DNA of 64,000 nucleotides from Opitutia bacterium (GTDB lineage: Bacteria; Verrucomicrobiota; Verrucomicrobiia; Opitutales; Opitutaceae): assembly GCA_947453695.1 (NCBI GenBank), contig CANGHW010000016.1:1-64000 (forward strand), in the 5' to 3' direction. This document shows, piece by piece, positions 26,907 to 35,195 of the stretch. The position numbers and the translations under genes are program-made. The notes below the pieces were generated by a model. It was given only the letters and a program-made list of their open reading frames with translations, did not search any database and was not told where the DNA came from. The first letter of the stretch is position 1. The number at the start of each line of letters is the position of its first letter.

Positions 26907-29153
26907 ATGCTACCCTTCGCGCTCAGCATCTTCACCGGTGCTTTCCTGCTCTTCCAAGTCCAGCCGCTCATCGGCAAATATATCCTCCCGTGGTTCGGCG
27001 GGAGTCCCGGCGTCTGGACCGCCTGCCTGCTCTTCTTCCAGACCCTCCTGCTCGGTGGCTACGCTTACGCCCACTTCTCCACCAAACTCCTGAAGCCGCG
27101 TGGTCAGGCCGTGCTCCACTTCGCCCTCCTGCTCGCCGCTCTCGCGCTCGGCGGCATCGCCCCGTCGGAATCGTGGAAGAGCCACGTCAGCGGAGATCCC
27201 ACCGGCCAAATTCTCCTGCTCCTCACCGTCACCATTGGCCTGCCCTATTTCGTCCTCTCCGCCACCGGACCGCTCATGCAGCAATGGTTCAGCGTCACCA
27301 ATCCCGGCCTCTCGCCCTACCGCCTCTACGCCCTGTCCAACATCGGCTCGCTCCTCGCCCTCCTCAGCTACCCGGTCTTCTTCGAGGTCAAATTCTCCCG
27401 CCACGAGCAGGCCACGCTGTGGTATGTCGGCCTCGCGCTCTTCGCGTTGATCTGCGGCTGGTGCGCGCTCCGCGTCTACCGCCACCAACCCGCCACGCCC
27501 GACGCCGCCAACGCGGCCGCCGAGGCCGAGGCTCCGGCCCCGCGCTGGGGTGATCGCCTGCTCTGGCTCATCCTCCCCGCCATCGCCTGCATTCTCCTGC
27601 TCTCGACCACCAACAAGCTCTGCCAGGAGGTCGCCGTCATCCCGTTCCTGTGGGTGCTGCCGCTCGCGCTCTACCTCCTCACGTTCATTATCTGCTTCGA
27701 CCACGCGCGCTGGTATAATCGCGGCGTCTTCGCCGCCCTGCTCGTGATCAGCATCGCCGCCGTCTGCCGCCTCCATTCCGCCGGCAGCGATGCCCCGATG
27801 AAACTCCAGATCGCCGGCTACACCCTCGCCCTCTTCGTCGCGTGCATGGTCTGCCACGGTGAGCTCTACCAGCTGAAGCCGGCGCCGCGCCACCTCACGT
27901 CCTACTTCCTCCTCATTTCCGCCGGCGGTGCCCTCGGTGGCGTGCTCGTCGCCCTCGTCGCGCCCGCCGTCTTCACCGAATACCGCGAATTCCACCTCGG
28001 CCTCGTCGCCCTCGCGGCGATCTTCACCGTCGTCTGCTTCCGCCACCGCAGCCGCGCCCTCGCCTTCGGTGCCACCATCGGCGCCGTCCTTACCGTCTTC
28101 GCCATCCCCGGCCTCGAGGCCACCTTCGACGGCAACTCCGGCTACTTCGGCGAACTCAAGGATTTCGTGAAGGACTACAAATGGTGGATCGCCGGCGGCG
28201 TCGCCGCCTTCGCCTCCTGCGCCATCAATCTCCGCACTCGCCGTCTCATCGAGGAGTGGCGCTTCCCGCTTGGTGCCTTCGTCGTCCTCATCGCCGGCAC
28301 GCTCAGCTACGCCGTCGCCGCCGAGATGCGCGCCAAGGAGGCGACGCCCGTCATCCGCGCTTCCCGCAATTTCTACGGCACGCTCAAAGTGTTCGACTAC
28401 TCCCGCGAGACCCCCGAGGACCAATACTACCTCCTCATGCACGGCGCGACCACCCACGGCCTGCAGTTCGTCAACAACGACAAGACCTTCAAACCCACGT
28501 CCTACTACGGCCCGGCCAGCGGCATCGGCCTCACCTTCTCGCACCTCCCCGATAAACCCCGCCGGTTCGGCATCGTCGGCCTCGGCACCGGCTCGCTCAC
28601 CACCTACGGCCGCGCCGGCGACTACGTGCGCGTCTACGAGATCAATCCCGCCGTCGAAGCCCTCGCCCGCGATCCGTTCACCTACCTCGCCAAGTGCCCG
28701 GCCAAGCTCGATGTCGTGATGGGCGATGCCCGTCTCGAACTCGAACACGAGTTGGCCCGCAAAGAGTCGCAACAATTCGACGTGCTCGCCCTCGACGCCT
28801 TCAGCAGCGACGCCATCCCCGTCCACCTGCTCACGAAGGAGGCCTTCGCCGTCTACCTGAAACACCTTAAACCCGACGGCGTCATCGCCGTCCACATCTC
28901 CAACCGCTACCTCGATCTCCAGCCCGTCGTCGAGCGCCTCGCCGCCGAATTCGGCCTGAGCACCGCCTGCATCTCGGACGACTTCACCGAGGCCTGGTGG
29001 TTCTACGACACGACGTGGATGCTGGTGTCGAAAAACAAAGCCTTCCTCGCCCAACCCGACGTCTACGCCGCCACCGCTGATCCCAAAGCCAATGCCCCCA
29101 AAGCCGCCCTCTGGACCGATGACAGCGCGAATTTGTATAGCATCATGAAGTGA
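26907..29153 (+). CDS. Multi-spanning membrane protein fused to a spermidine-synthase-like domain
   Basis: This 748-residue protein has an N-terminal half with about ten to thirteen hydrophobic helices (starting LPFALSIFTGAFLLFQVQPL). Its C-terminal third is a Rossmann domain of the spermine/spermidine synthase type: IVGLGTGSLTTYGRAGD, the acidic VYEINPAV, and LDVVMGDARLELE followed by LALDAFSSDAIPVHLLTKEA. This architecture is common in bacteria and annotated as fused MFS/spermidine synthase, but the polyamine activity is unproven. The residues that bind the aminopropyl acceptor cannot be confirmed by eye. The start at 26907 gives a membrane helix at the N-terminus; the upstream open frame is proline- and arginine-rich and not native. 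Confidence 0.88.
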   Translation: MLPFALSIFTGAFLLFQVQPLIGKYILPWFGGSPGVWTACLLFFQTLLLGGYAYAHFSTKLLKPRGQAVLHFALLLAALALGGIAPSESWKSHVSGDPTGQILLLLTVTIGLPYFVLSATGPLMQQWFSVTNPGLSPYRLYALSNIGSLLALLSYPVFFEVKFSRHEQATLWYVGLALFALICGWCALRVYRHQPATPDAANAAAEAEAPAPRWGDRLLWLILPAIACILLLSTTNKLCQEVAVIPFLWVLPLALYLLTFIICFDHARWYNRGVFAALLVISIAAVCRLHSAGSDAPMKLQIAGYTLALFVACMVCHGELYQLKPAPRHLTSYFLLISAGGALGGVLVALVAPAVFTEYREFHLGLVALAAIFTVVCFRHRSRALAFGATIGAVLTVFAIPGLEATFDGNSGYFGELKDFVKDYKWWIAGGVAAFASCAINLRTRRLIEEWRFPLGAFVVLIAGTLSYAVAAEMRAKEATPVIRASRNFYGTLKVFDYSRETPEDQYYLLMHGATTHGLQFVNNDKTFKPTSYYGPASGIGLTFSHLPDKPRRFGIVGLGTGSLTTYGRAGDYVRVYEINPAVEALARDPFTYLAKCPAKLDVVMGDARLELEHELARKESQQFDVLALDAFSSDAIPVHLLTKEAFAVYLKHLKPDGVIAVHISNRYLDLQPVVERLAAEFGLSTACISDDFTEAWWFYDTTWMLVSKNKAFLAQPDVYAATADPKANAPKAALWTDDSANLYSIMK

Positions 29154-29156
29154 AAA

Positions 29157-29182
29157 GAAGGGCGGACTTCGGTCCGCCCTTC
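29157..29182. terminator. Perfect hairpin after the spermidine-synthase-like gene
   Basis: An 11-bp perfect stem GAAGGGCGGAC / GTCCGCCCTTC with a stable TTCG tetraloop lies 4 bases after the stop codon at 29153. There is no T-run, but stem and loop are typical of an intrinsic terminator. A near copy with a TTCA loop region occurs at 54181, so it may also belong to a dispersed repeat family. Confidence 0.72.
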
Positions 29183-29220
29183 CAAACGTCGCTGTAAGCA
29201 TGAGCGAGTGACCCGCGCCC

Positions 29221-29652
29221 ATGATCTATCTTCTACTCCCGCTTTCCCTTTCTGCCTTTTTCACGGTCTATCTGCTTTGGATTCCAATGCGTCGGTCACT
29301 GCGCGCCCGGCGCTGGGTAAGTCATCCTGCTAAGGTCATTTATTCCAACCTCACGCGGCAGCCATCCAGATTGGGTTACGTCTACACCCTTCGCGTCAGC
29401 GTCACCTACTCAGTCGACATCCCCCGCAAGACTACCGCCGCGCTCCCGAGCCCTTTCGGCACCACACGAGAAGGCTACGCCATGCGACTCACCCAATTCT
29501 TTCACCTTGGTGCAACGGTCCCGGTTTACGTCGACCCGCGTCGCCCTGAAATCGCAATTTTACTACCAGGCGTCGAGCTGCGGGATTGGCTTTTACTGGG
29601 ATTGATGAGTTGCACGGCCATGGGCGCATTCTTCGCAGCATTTGCAATTTAA
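29221..29652 (+). CDS. DUF3592 domain membrane protein
   Basis: This 143-residue membrane protein of unknown function has hydrophobic helices at both ends (about 1-22 and 122-143). Between them is a soluble beta domain typical of DUF3592 proteins: AKVIYSNLTRQ, a YVYTLRVSVTYSVD strand, and VPVYVDPRRPEIAIL. The VYVDPRRPE phrase is the most characteristic part of the family. Codon use and base composition are less GC-skewed than the flanking genes. It stands alone between two hairpins and is not obviously linked to its neighbours. Confidence 0.8.
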   Translation: MIYLLLPLSLSAFFTVYLLWIPMRRSLRARRWVSHPAKVIYSNLTRQPSRLGYVYTLRVSVTYSVDIPRKTTAALPSPFGTTREGYAMRLTQFFHLGATVPVYVDPRRPEIAILLPGVELRDWLLLGLMSCTAMGAFFAAFAI

Positions 29653-29746
29653 CGCCACCCAAGTCCGAGCTGCCACCATCACAAACTCCACCTCCCTCGC
29701 ATACTCCCGCAGACGCAAATAGACCACCAATCTGCCCTGGCACAAA

Positions 29747-29771
29747 AAAGGCCGGTCAGTGACCGGCCTTT
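29747..29771. terminator. Bidirectional hairpin terminator
   Basis: A 12-bp perfect palindrome AAAGGCCGGTCA / TGACCGGCCTTT with one central base is preceded on the plus strand by a run of A. Read on the minus strand, this gives a T-run after the hairpin, as for an intrinsic terminator of the DUF1080 gene that ends at 29807. It can also serve the plus-strand gene ending at 29652. Confidence 0.85.
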
Positions 29772-29806
29772 CGCCAAATTAAACTTTTCAATTCCGCAGC
29801 AGCGTC

Positions 29807-30424
29807 TCAGAGCTCCGCGAGCTTCACGTTCCGATACTCGCACTTCATCACCACGCCGGGGTGGATCTGCAGGCCGATCGGGGCCGCGCCCGAGAACTTT
29901 TCGTCGGTGTATTCCGACGCTTTCTTGCCGTTGATCCAGCAGGTGAAGGTGTTCCCCTTCGCCTGAATCTTGAAGGTGTTCCACTCGCCCTCGGGCTTCA
30001 TGAGTGTCTTCGCTTCTTTCGCGCGACCGATCTCGGGGTAGCCGGGTTTGCCGACGTAGAACGAGCCGGACATGTCGACTTTAAGGCTGCCGGAAATACC
30101 GAGCTGGAGCTGGATGCCGGGCTTGCGCATCTCGATGCCCGTATCGACGCCACGCTCGGTCGTGCCTTTCCAGCGCACATCAAACTCGATCACGAAGTCC
30201 TTATATTCCTTCTCGGTCCAGAGCATGTGGCCCTTCTTCGCCGCGTCGTTCTCGCCGATCAGCACGCCGTTCTCGATGCGCCAAAACGTCGCCGCTCCCT
30301 CGGCCTTGAAGTTCGTGAGGTCTTTGCCGTTGAAGAACGGCTGGAGCTTGGCTTCGGCGGCGACACCGCTGACGGCGGCCGCGAGACAAAGGGAAAACGC
30401 GAGCAGGAGGGAACGGGGTTTCAT
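29807..30424 (-). CDS. Secreted DUF1080 (3-keto-disaccharide hydrolase-like) protein
   Basis: This 205-residue concanavalin-like beta-sandwich protein of the DUF1080 family has a signal peptide (MKPRSLLLAFSLCLAAAVSG). Family marks are the first strand FFNGKDLTNF, WRIENGVLIGEN, and the late segments GEWNTFKIQAKGNTFTCWING and GLQIHPG. Characterised members cleave 3-keto-glycosides, so the protein is a candidate glycoside-processing enzyme in the periplasm. It is separated by 75 bases from the esterase gene upstream and ends 36 bases before a strong terminator. It is shorter than the DUF1080 protein at 54.3 kb and only distantly similar. Confidence 0.9.
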   Translation of the reverse strand: MKPRSLLLAFSLCLAAAVSGVAAEAKLQPFFNGKDLTNFKAEGAATFWRIENGVLIGENDAAKKGHMLWTEKEYKDFVIEFDVRWKGTTERGVDTGIEMRKPGIQLQLGISGSLKVDMSGSFYVGKPGYPEIGRAKEAKTLMKPEGEWNTFKIQAKGNTFTCWINGKKASEYTDEKFSGAAPIGLQIHPGVVMKCEYRNVKLAEL

Positions 30425-30499
30425 CGCCCCGACGCTGGCGGTTCTACCGCGCCGAGGGAAGCGCGTTTTCACCGCCCCGCCACGCCCCGCCTTCGCCGC

Positions 30500-31312
30500 C
30501 TACTTGCCCGCCGTCTGTTCCTGGAAAAATCGCACGATCAGCGCCGAGGCCTCCGCCGGGTAGGTGTGGGTCCCGGGATAGATCAGCGACACAAACGGCG
30601 TGCCGCCTTTCGAGGGATAGAGGGTGCCCGTGATCTTCCCCGCCTGCGCCCAGGCCTCGCCCGTCGCCGCGCAGCCATTGAGTTTCCGCACCAGTGTCAT
30701 CGCGCGCTCCTGCCACGCGAACTTCACCAGTTCGTCGTTCGTGCCCGCCACTTGTAGCGCTGGTTTCGGTTTCAATTTACGCGCCCACGCCGCGCCCGGC
30801 ACCGCCGCCGAGGGCGCGACCGCGGCCAACACGTCGCCACGCTCCGCCCAGAGGAGATAGGTGAACCCGCCGCCGTTTGAGTGACCCGTCGCGAACACGC
30901 GTCGCGCGTCCACCGCAAACTCCTTTCGCACCGTCGCCAGCAGCGTATCGAAAAACTTCAGGTCCCGGTCGCCCTGGTCTCCCGCCGCCTTCTGCCAGCC
31001 GGGTTTCTTGCCTTCGGGATCCGTCAACGCGCCCACCGTGGGTAACCCTTGCGGATAGATCACCACCGCCTCCGGCCAGAGCCGGTGATACCCAAACGAC
31101 AGCGCCGCGTGCCCCATCGTGCCGCCGTGCCCGTGAAACACAAAGATCACCGGCACCGCCCCGCCACCCGCCTTCGTCGGCGCCGCCACGAGGGCCTTCC
31201 GCGCCACGCCGTCGATCGTCCACTCGCGCGTCGCGAGCCCCGCCTCCGCCGCTCCGCAGCGCAGCAACGCCATCCCGAGCAACCACCCTGCCACAGCGCA
31301 CCAATGTTTCAT
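30500..31312 (-). CDS. Secreted alpha/beta-hydrolase (PHB depolymerase / feruloyl esterase-like)
   Basis: This 270-residue secreted esterase-like protein has a signal peptide (to about GAAEA). The oxyanion-hole segment is VFHGHGGTMGH, and the nucleophile elbow is GHSNGG with Ser145. A late PGTHTYPAEA histidine near residue 252 completes the probable triad. The pattern fits the LpqC/feruloyl-esterase branch of the PHB depolymerase-like family. Possible substrates are acetyl or feruloyl groups on plant polysaccharides. It is divergent from the M3 peptidase gene and upstream of a DUF1080 gene in the same direction, so both may be part of one saccharide response. Confidence 0.88.
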   Translation of the reverse strand: MKHWCAVAGWLLGMALLRCGAAEAGLATREWTIDGVARKALVAAPTKAGGGAVPVIFVFHGHGGTMGHAALSFGYHRLWPEAVVIYPQGLPTVGALTDPEGKKPGWQKAAGDQGDRDLKFFDTLLATVRKEFAVDARRVFATGHSNGGGFTYLLWAERGDVLAAVAPSAAVPGAAWARKLKPKPALQVAGTNDELVKFAWQERAMTLVRKLNGCAATGEAWAQAGKITGTLYPSKGGTPFVSLIYPGTHTYPAEASALIVRFFQEQTAGK

Positions 31313-31394
31313 CGTGCCCGGAAGGACGGTTCACGGTCCCCGGACGTTACACGCCACCCCTTGCCAACCTCACCGCGCTGCCCACGCTCGTCCC

Positions 31395-33533
31395 ATGCCA
31401 AACCACCTCTCGTCCCTCCGCTCCACGGTGCACGCCGCCCTCTTCGCGACTGCCATCGGCCTCACCGCCGCCGAACCTCCGCCCGCCAATCCCCTGCTCA
31501 CTGAGAGCACGTTGCCGTTCAACTACCCCCGGTTCGACCTCATCAAGAACGAGCACTTCCTCCTGGCCTACGAAGCCGGCATGGCGGAGCAGCTCACCGA
31601 AGTCGCCGCCATTGCCCAGAACCAGGCCGCACCTTCCTTTGAGAACACCGTCGTCGCCCTGGAGCGCGCCGGGGGCGTGCTTCGCCGCGTGGGCGCCGTG
31701 TTTGGTGCTCTCACCAGCGCCAACACCAATCCCGAGCTGCAGAAGATCCAGCGCACTTTGTCGCCGAAGCTCGCCGCTCACTCTGACGCCATCCGGCTCA
31801 ATCCCGCGCTCTTCGCCCGCCTCTCCACCCTCTACACCGCACGCGGCACCCTCGCCCTCGACCCCGAATCCAAGCGCCTGCTCGAGCGCTACTACAAAGA
31901 CTTCGTCCGCTCCGGTGCCCAGCTCTCCGAGCCCGACAAGACCCGCCTCCGCGCCCTCAACGCCGACCTCGCCACGCTGCAGACCACCTTCACTCAAGCC
32001 GTGCTCAAGGAACGCGACGCCTCCTCCGTGCTCTTCGCCGCCCGCACCGACCTCGCCGGCCTCACTGACTCAGAAATCGCCACCGCCGCGGCCGACGCGA
32101 AGACCGCCGGCCACGAGGGCCAATTTCTCCTGAAACTGCAGAACACCACAGGACAGCCGTCGCTCGCCCGCCTCACTTCGCACGCCTCGCGTCAGCGTCT
32201 CATGGACGCCTCGCTCGCCCGCGGCAGCCGCGGTGGTGAGCACGACTCCCGTGCCACCGTCGCCGCGATCGCCAAGAAACGCGCCGAGCGCGCCGTCCTC
32301 CTCGGCTACGCCCACCACGCCGCCTTCCAGCTCGAAGAACAGACGGTCGGTAGCGTCGAACGCCTCAACCAACTTCTCGCCCAACTCGCCCCCACCGCCG
32401 TCGCCAACGCCCGCCGCGAAGCCGCCGACATGCAGAAGCTCGTCGACGCCGAGCAAGGTGGTTTCGCGCTCACCGCCGCCGACTGGGATTTCTATTCCGA
32501 GAAGGTCCGCCAAGCCCGCTACGACTTCGACGGCGCGCAGCTCCGCCCTTACTACGAGCTCAACCGCGTCTTCCTCGACGGTGTGTTCTTTGCCGCCGGC
32601 AAACTCTACGGCCTCACCTTTAAGGAGCGTAAGGATCTGCCCGTCTACGAACCGACCGTGCGCGTCTTCGATGTCTTCAACGAGGATGGCTCGCCGCTCG
32701 CCCTCTTCATTCTCGATCCCTACGCCCGCTCCAACAAGAACGGCGGCGCGTGGGCCAGCGCCTACGTCGGCCAGAGCACGCTGCTCAACCGCCGCCCCGT
32801 CATCGCCAACCACCTCAACATTCCCCTGCCGCCCGCCGGCGAACCCACCCTTCTCACGCACGACGAGGTCAACACCGCATTCCACGAATTCGGCCACGCC
32901 CTGCACGGCATGTTTTCGAACGTGAAATACCCGCGCTTCGCCGGCACCGCCGTCCCGCGCGACTTCGTGGAATATCCTTCGCAGGTAAACGAGATGTGGG
33001 CCACGTGGCCCGAAATTCTGCAGAACTACGCCAAGCACTATAAAACCGGCGCCCCGCTCCCTGCCGCCCTCCTCGCCAAGGTCACCGCCGCCGCCAAATT
33101 CAACCAGGGCTTCAAGACCACCGAATACCTCAGTGCCACCCTCCTCGACCAAGCCTGGCATCAAATCTCCGCGAGCGAAGTTCCCGCGGCCGATGGCGTG
33201 CTCGAATTCGAAGCCGCCGCGCTGAAAAAATACGGCGTCGATTTCGCGCTCGTCCCGCCGCGCTACCGCACGACTTATTTCTCCCACACCTTTTCCGGCG
33301 GCTACTCGGCCGGCTACTACTCCTACATCTGGAGCGAGGTCCTCGACGCCGCCAGCGTCGATTGGATCAAGCAAAACGGCGGCCTGAAGCGCGCCAACGG
33401 CGACCACTTCCGCGCCACGCTCCTCTCACGCGGCGGCAGCGAAGAAGCCCTCACGCTCTACAAAAACTTCACCGGCCGCGAACCCGACCTTAAGCCGCTT
33501 CTCGTCCGCCGCGGCCTCGACGTCGCACCGTGA
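31395..33533 (+). CDS. M3-family zinc oligopeptidase, exported (Dcp-like)
   Basis: This 712-residue M3-family metallopeptidase has the thimet-type motif HEFGH (around residue 497, in NTAFHEFGHALHGMF) and the typical C-terminal FSGGYSAGYYSYIWSEVLDAASVD. An N-terminal signal-like segment (AALFATAIGLTAAEP) suggests a periplasmic location, as for peptidyl-dipeptidase Dcp, which removes dipeptides from peptide C-termini. The start at 31395 follows a pyrimidine-rich leader; an upstream ATG at 31314 overlaps the divergent gene. Its stop overlaps the GTG start of the RlmN-type gene in a GTGA junction. Confidence 0.93.
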   Translation: MPNHLSSLRSTVHAALFATAIGLTAAEPPPANPLLTESTLPFNYPRFDLIKNEHFLLAYEAGMAEQLTEVAAIAQNQAAPSFENTVVALERAGGVLRRVGAVFGALTSANTNPELQKIQRTLSPKLAAHSDAIRLNPALFARLSTLYTARGTLALDPESKRLLERYYKDFVRSGAQLSEPDKTRLRALNADLATLQTTFTQAVLKERDASSVLFAARTDLAGLTDSEIATAAADAKTAGHEGQFLLKLQNTTGQPSLARLTSHASRQRLMDASLARGSRGGEHDSRATVAAIAKKRAERAVLLGYAHHAAFQLEEQTVGSVERLNQLLAQLAPTAVANARREAADMQKLVDAEQGGFALTAADWDFYSEKVRQARYDFDGAQLRPYYELNRVFLDGVFFAAGKLYGLTFKERKDLPVYEPTVRVFDVFNEDGSPLALFILDPYARSNKNGGAWASAYVGQSTLLNRRPVIANHLNIPLPPAGEPTLLTHDEVNTAFHEFGHALHGMFSNVKYPRFAGTAVPRDFVEYPSQVNEMWATWPEILQNYAKHYKTGAPLPAALLAKVTAAAKFNQGFKTTEYLSATLLDQAWHQISASEVPAADGVLEFEAAALKKYGVDFALVPPRYRTTYFSHTFSGGYSAGYYSYIWSEVLDAASVDWIKQNGGLKRANGDHFRATLLSRGGSEEALTLYKNFTGREPDLKPLLVRRGLDVAP

Positions 33534-34717
33534 ACTCCGCGCTCGCCCACTTTTCCCTCGCCGACCTCGAGCACCAACTCGCCGCCTGGGGCTACAAACC
33601 CTCGCACGCCGCCCGCGTGCTCAGGGCTTACTACGCAGCCGGCGGCACCGTTCCATCGTCCTCCGCTACTGAGGGGCAAGCTTCACGCCTGCACTCGGCA
33701 CACGCCGATCCTGTGGGGCAGGCTTTACGCCTGCCATCCGAGCACTCCGCCCCCCCGCAACACCTCCGCCTCCCCGAAGGCCTCGCCGAGAAACTCGCCA
33801 CCCTCGCCGTTCCTACGCTCAACGCTCAGCCCTCGACGCTCAACTCCGCCAGCACCCTCGCCGCCCGCCAGGTCGCCGCCGATGGCACGACGAAACTCCT
33901 CCTCCGCCTCGCCGATGCCCGCACGGTCGAGTCCGTGCTCATGCCCGATTTCCGGGCCGACCGCGCCGCCGGCTGCATTTCCTCGCAGGTCGGCTGCGCG
34001 ATGGGGTGCGATTTCTGCGCGACCACCAAGACCGGCTTCGAGCGCAATCTCACCGCCGGTGAGATCGTGGAGCAGTTCCTCGCCCTCCGCCGCGAAGCCC
34101 ACGCCGTCGGCCGCAAGCTCCAGACCCTCGTCTTCATGGGCATGGGCGAGCCCATGCTGAATCTCGACCACGTGCTCGCCGCCATTGATCGCATCGCCGA
34201 CAACCGTCTCGGCGCCCTCGGCTGGCGCCAGATCACCGTCTCCACCGTCGGCATCGTCCCCGGCATCGACGCCCTCACCGCCGCCGGCCTCAACGTCCAC
34301 CTCGCCGTCTCCCTCCACGCCCCCGACGACGCCACTCGCGCGCAACTCTTGCCGATGGGGAAACGCTTTCCGATCGCCGACATCCTCGCCGCCGCCGATC
34401 GCTTCCAAGCCAGTCGCGGCCGTCCCGTCACGATCCAGTATTGTCTGCTCCGCGGCGTAAACGACTCGCCCGACCACGCCCGCACCCTCGCCACCGTCGT
34501 CGGCGCGCGCCGCATGCACGTAAATTTGCTCCGCTACAACCCCACCGGCCTAAGCCTAAAGGGTCACACCTACGCGCCGTCCGACGACGACACCGCCGAC
34601 GCCTTCGCCGCCCTCCTCCGCGAACAAAAGATCGTCGCCCACTTCCGCCGCTCCCGCGGCCCCGACATCGACGCCGCCTGCGGCCAACTCCGCCGGCGCA
34701 CCGCCGCCGCGACCTGA
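33530..34717 (+). CDS. rlmN: Radical SAM RlmN-type rRNA/tRNA methyltransferase with repeat-encoded insert
   Basis: This 395-residue radical SAM methylase of the RlmN/Cfr type is predicted to methylate adenosine C2 in 23S rRNA and some tRNAs. The cluster motif is CAMGCDFC inside SSQVGCAMGCDFCATTKTGF. It also has the conserved VFMGMGEPMLN, TVSTVGIVPGI, HLAVSLHAP and the C-terminal AACGQL cysteine. It starts with a GTG that overlaps the M3 peptidase stop. The N-terminal domain is unusual. Between residues about 40 and 105 it contains a proline/serine-rich linker in which the peptide repeats GQASRLHS and GQALRLPS are encoded by two copies of a palindromic repeat that is also intergenic elsewhere in the window. 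The core enzyme is intact. Confidence 0.92.
   Translation: MNSALAHFSLADLEHQLAAWGYKPSHAARVLRAYYAAGGTVPSSSATEGQASRLHSAHADPVGQALRLPSEHSAPPQHLRLPEGLAEKLATLAVPTLNAQPSTLNSASTLAARQVAADGTTKLLLRLADARTVESVLMPDFRADRAAGCISSQVGCAMGCDFCATTKTGFERNLTAGEIVEQFLALRREAHAVGRKLQTLVFMGMGEPMLNLDHVLAAIDRIADNRLGALGWRQITVSTVGIVPGIDALTAAGLNVHLAVSLHAPDDATRAQLLPMGKRFPIADILAAADRFQASRGRPVTIQYCLLRGVNDSPDHARTLATVVGARRMHVNLLRYNPTGLSLKGHTYAPSDDDTADAFAALLREQKIVAHFRRSRGPDIDAACGQLRRRTAAAT
33670..33739. repeat. Two REP-like palindromes inside the rlmN coding sequence
   Basis: Copy one (33670-33695) and copy two (33712-33739) share the form TG(T/A)GGGGC(A)(A/G)GCTT(T/C)ACGCCTGC. Copy two differs by only two compensating bases from the intergenic copies at 46572 and 55076. 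Both are in the same frame and encode GQASRLHS and GQALRLPS. Shortly after lies a CTCAAC-type degenerate repeat (33812-33845) coding TLNAQPSTLNSAS. Confidence 0.85.
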
Positions 34718-35195
34718 GTTCACTCGGGCGCAGCGCGTCTTCGTCCTTCTCGCGTAAAATTCGTAACTGCGTCGAAAGGCAAAGCGGAGGTCGCGGGAGT
34801 CGTCGCCGTGAAATTGCTCCGGACTCCGTCACAGAAATAGCCGCCGCGCACCGTCACCCCCGGCCTACTGAGGAGAGCACCAGTTCGACCTGTCTCGACA
34901 CCCGAAATGCCCATAGCGCGGCCAGCACGGCGGCGAGCACCAGGACCAAAGTCAGGAGCATATTTCCGGTGCTGAATTTTCTCAGCTCCGTCATCGGGAG
35001 CGACCGCCAGCGCTCCGCTTCACGTCTTCCGCCGACGCACGGAATTTCGTCCCTTCGCGCCGCGGTGCACTGACATCGAGGCACGACGCAATTTTCGCCG
35101 TGGCTCGTTCGTTCACGAGCGTAGCTGTGATCATAGCCGGCATCGCCCAGAATCGAGCTAGCCGGCCGTCACACTACACTCCTACGCGCCTCGCC
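34718..35195. other. Intergenic region between rlmN and a TonB receptor gene
   Basis: This 478-base stretch is less GC-rich than its surroundings. Apart from one possible small membrane-protein gene on the minus strand (34854-34994) I see no coding sequence with recognisable features, no RNA gene and no clear terminator. Confidence 0.5.
34854..34994 (-). CDS. Possible 46-residue single-pass membrane protein
   Basis: A short frame beginning at the ATG at 34994 encodes a polar N-terminus (MTELRKFSTGN), one strongly hydrophobic helix (MLLTLVLVLAAVLAALWAF) and a short basic/polar tail. The frame is open to 35084, but the upstream part is arginine- and cysteine-rich and unlikely to be translated. 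There is no Shine-Dalgarno. A membrane micropeptide is plausible but not proven; chance open frames with such composition are less common than usual shadows. Confidence 0.4.
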   Translation of the reverse strand: MTELRKFSTGNMLLTLVLVLAAVLAALWAFRVSRQVELVLSSVGRG

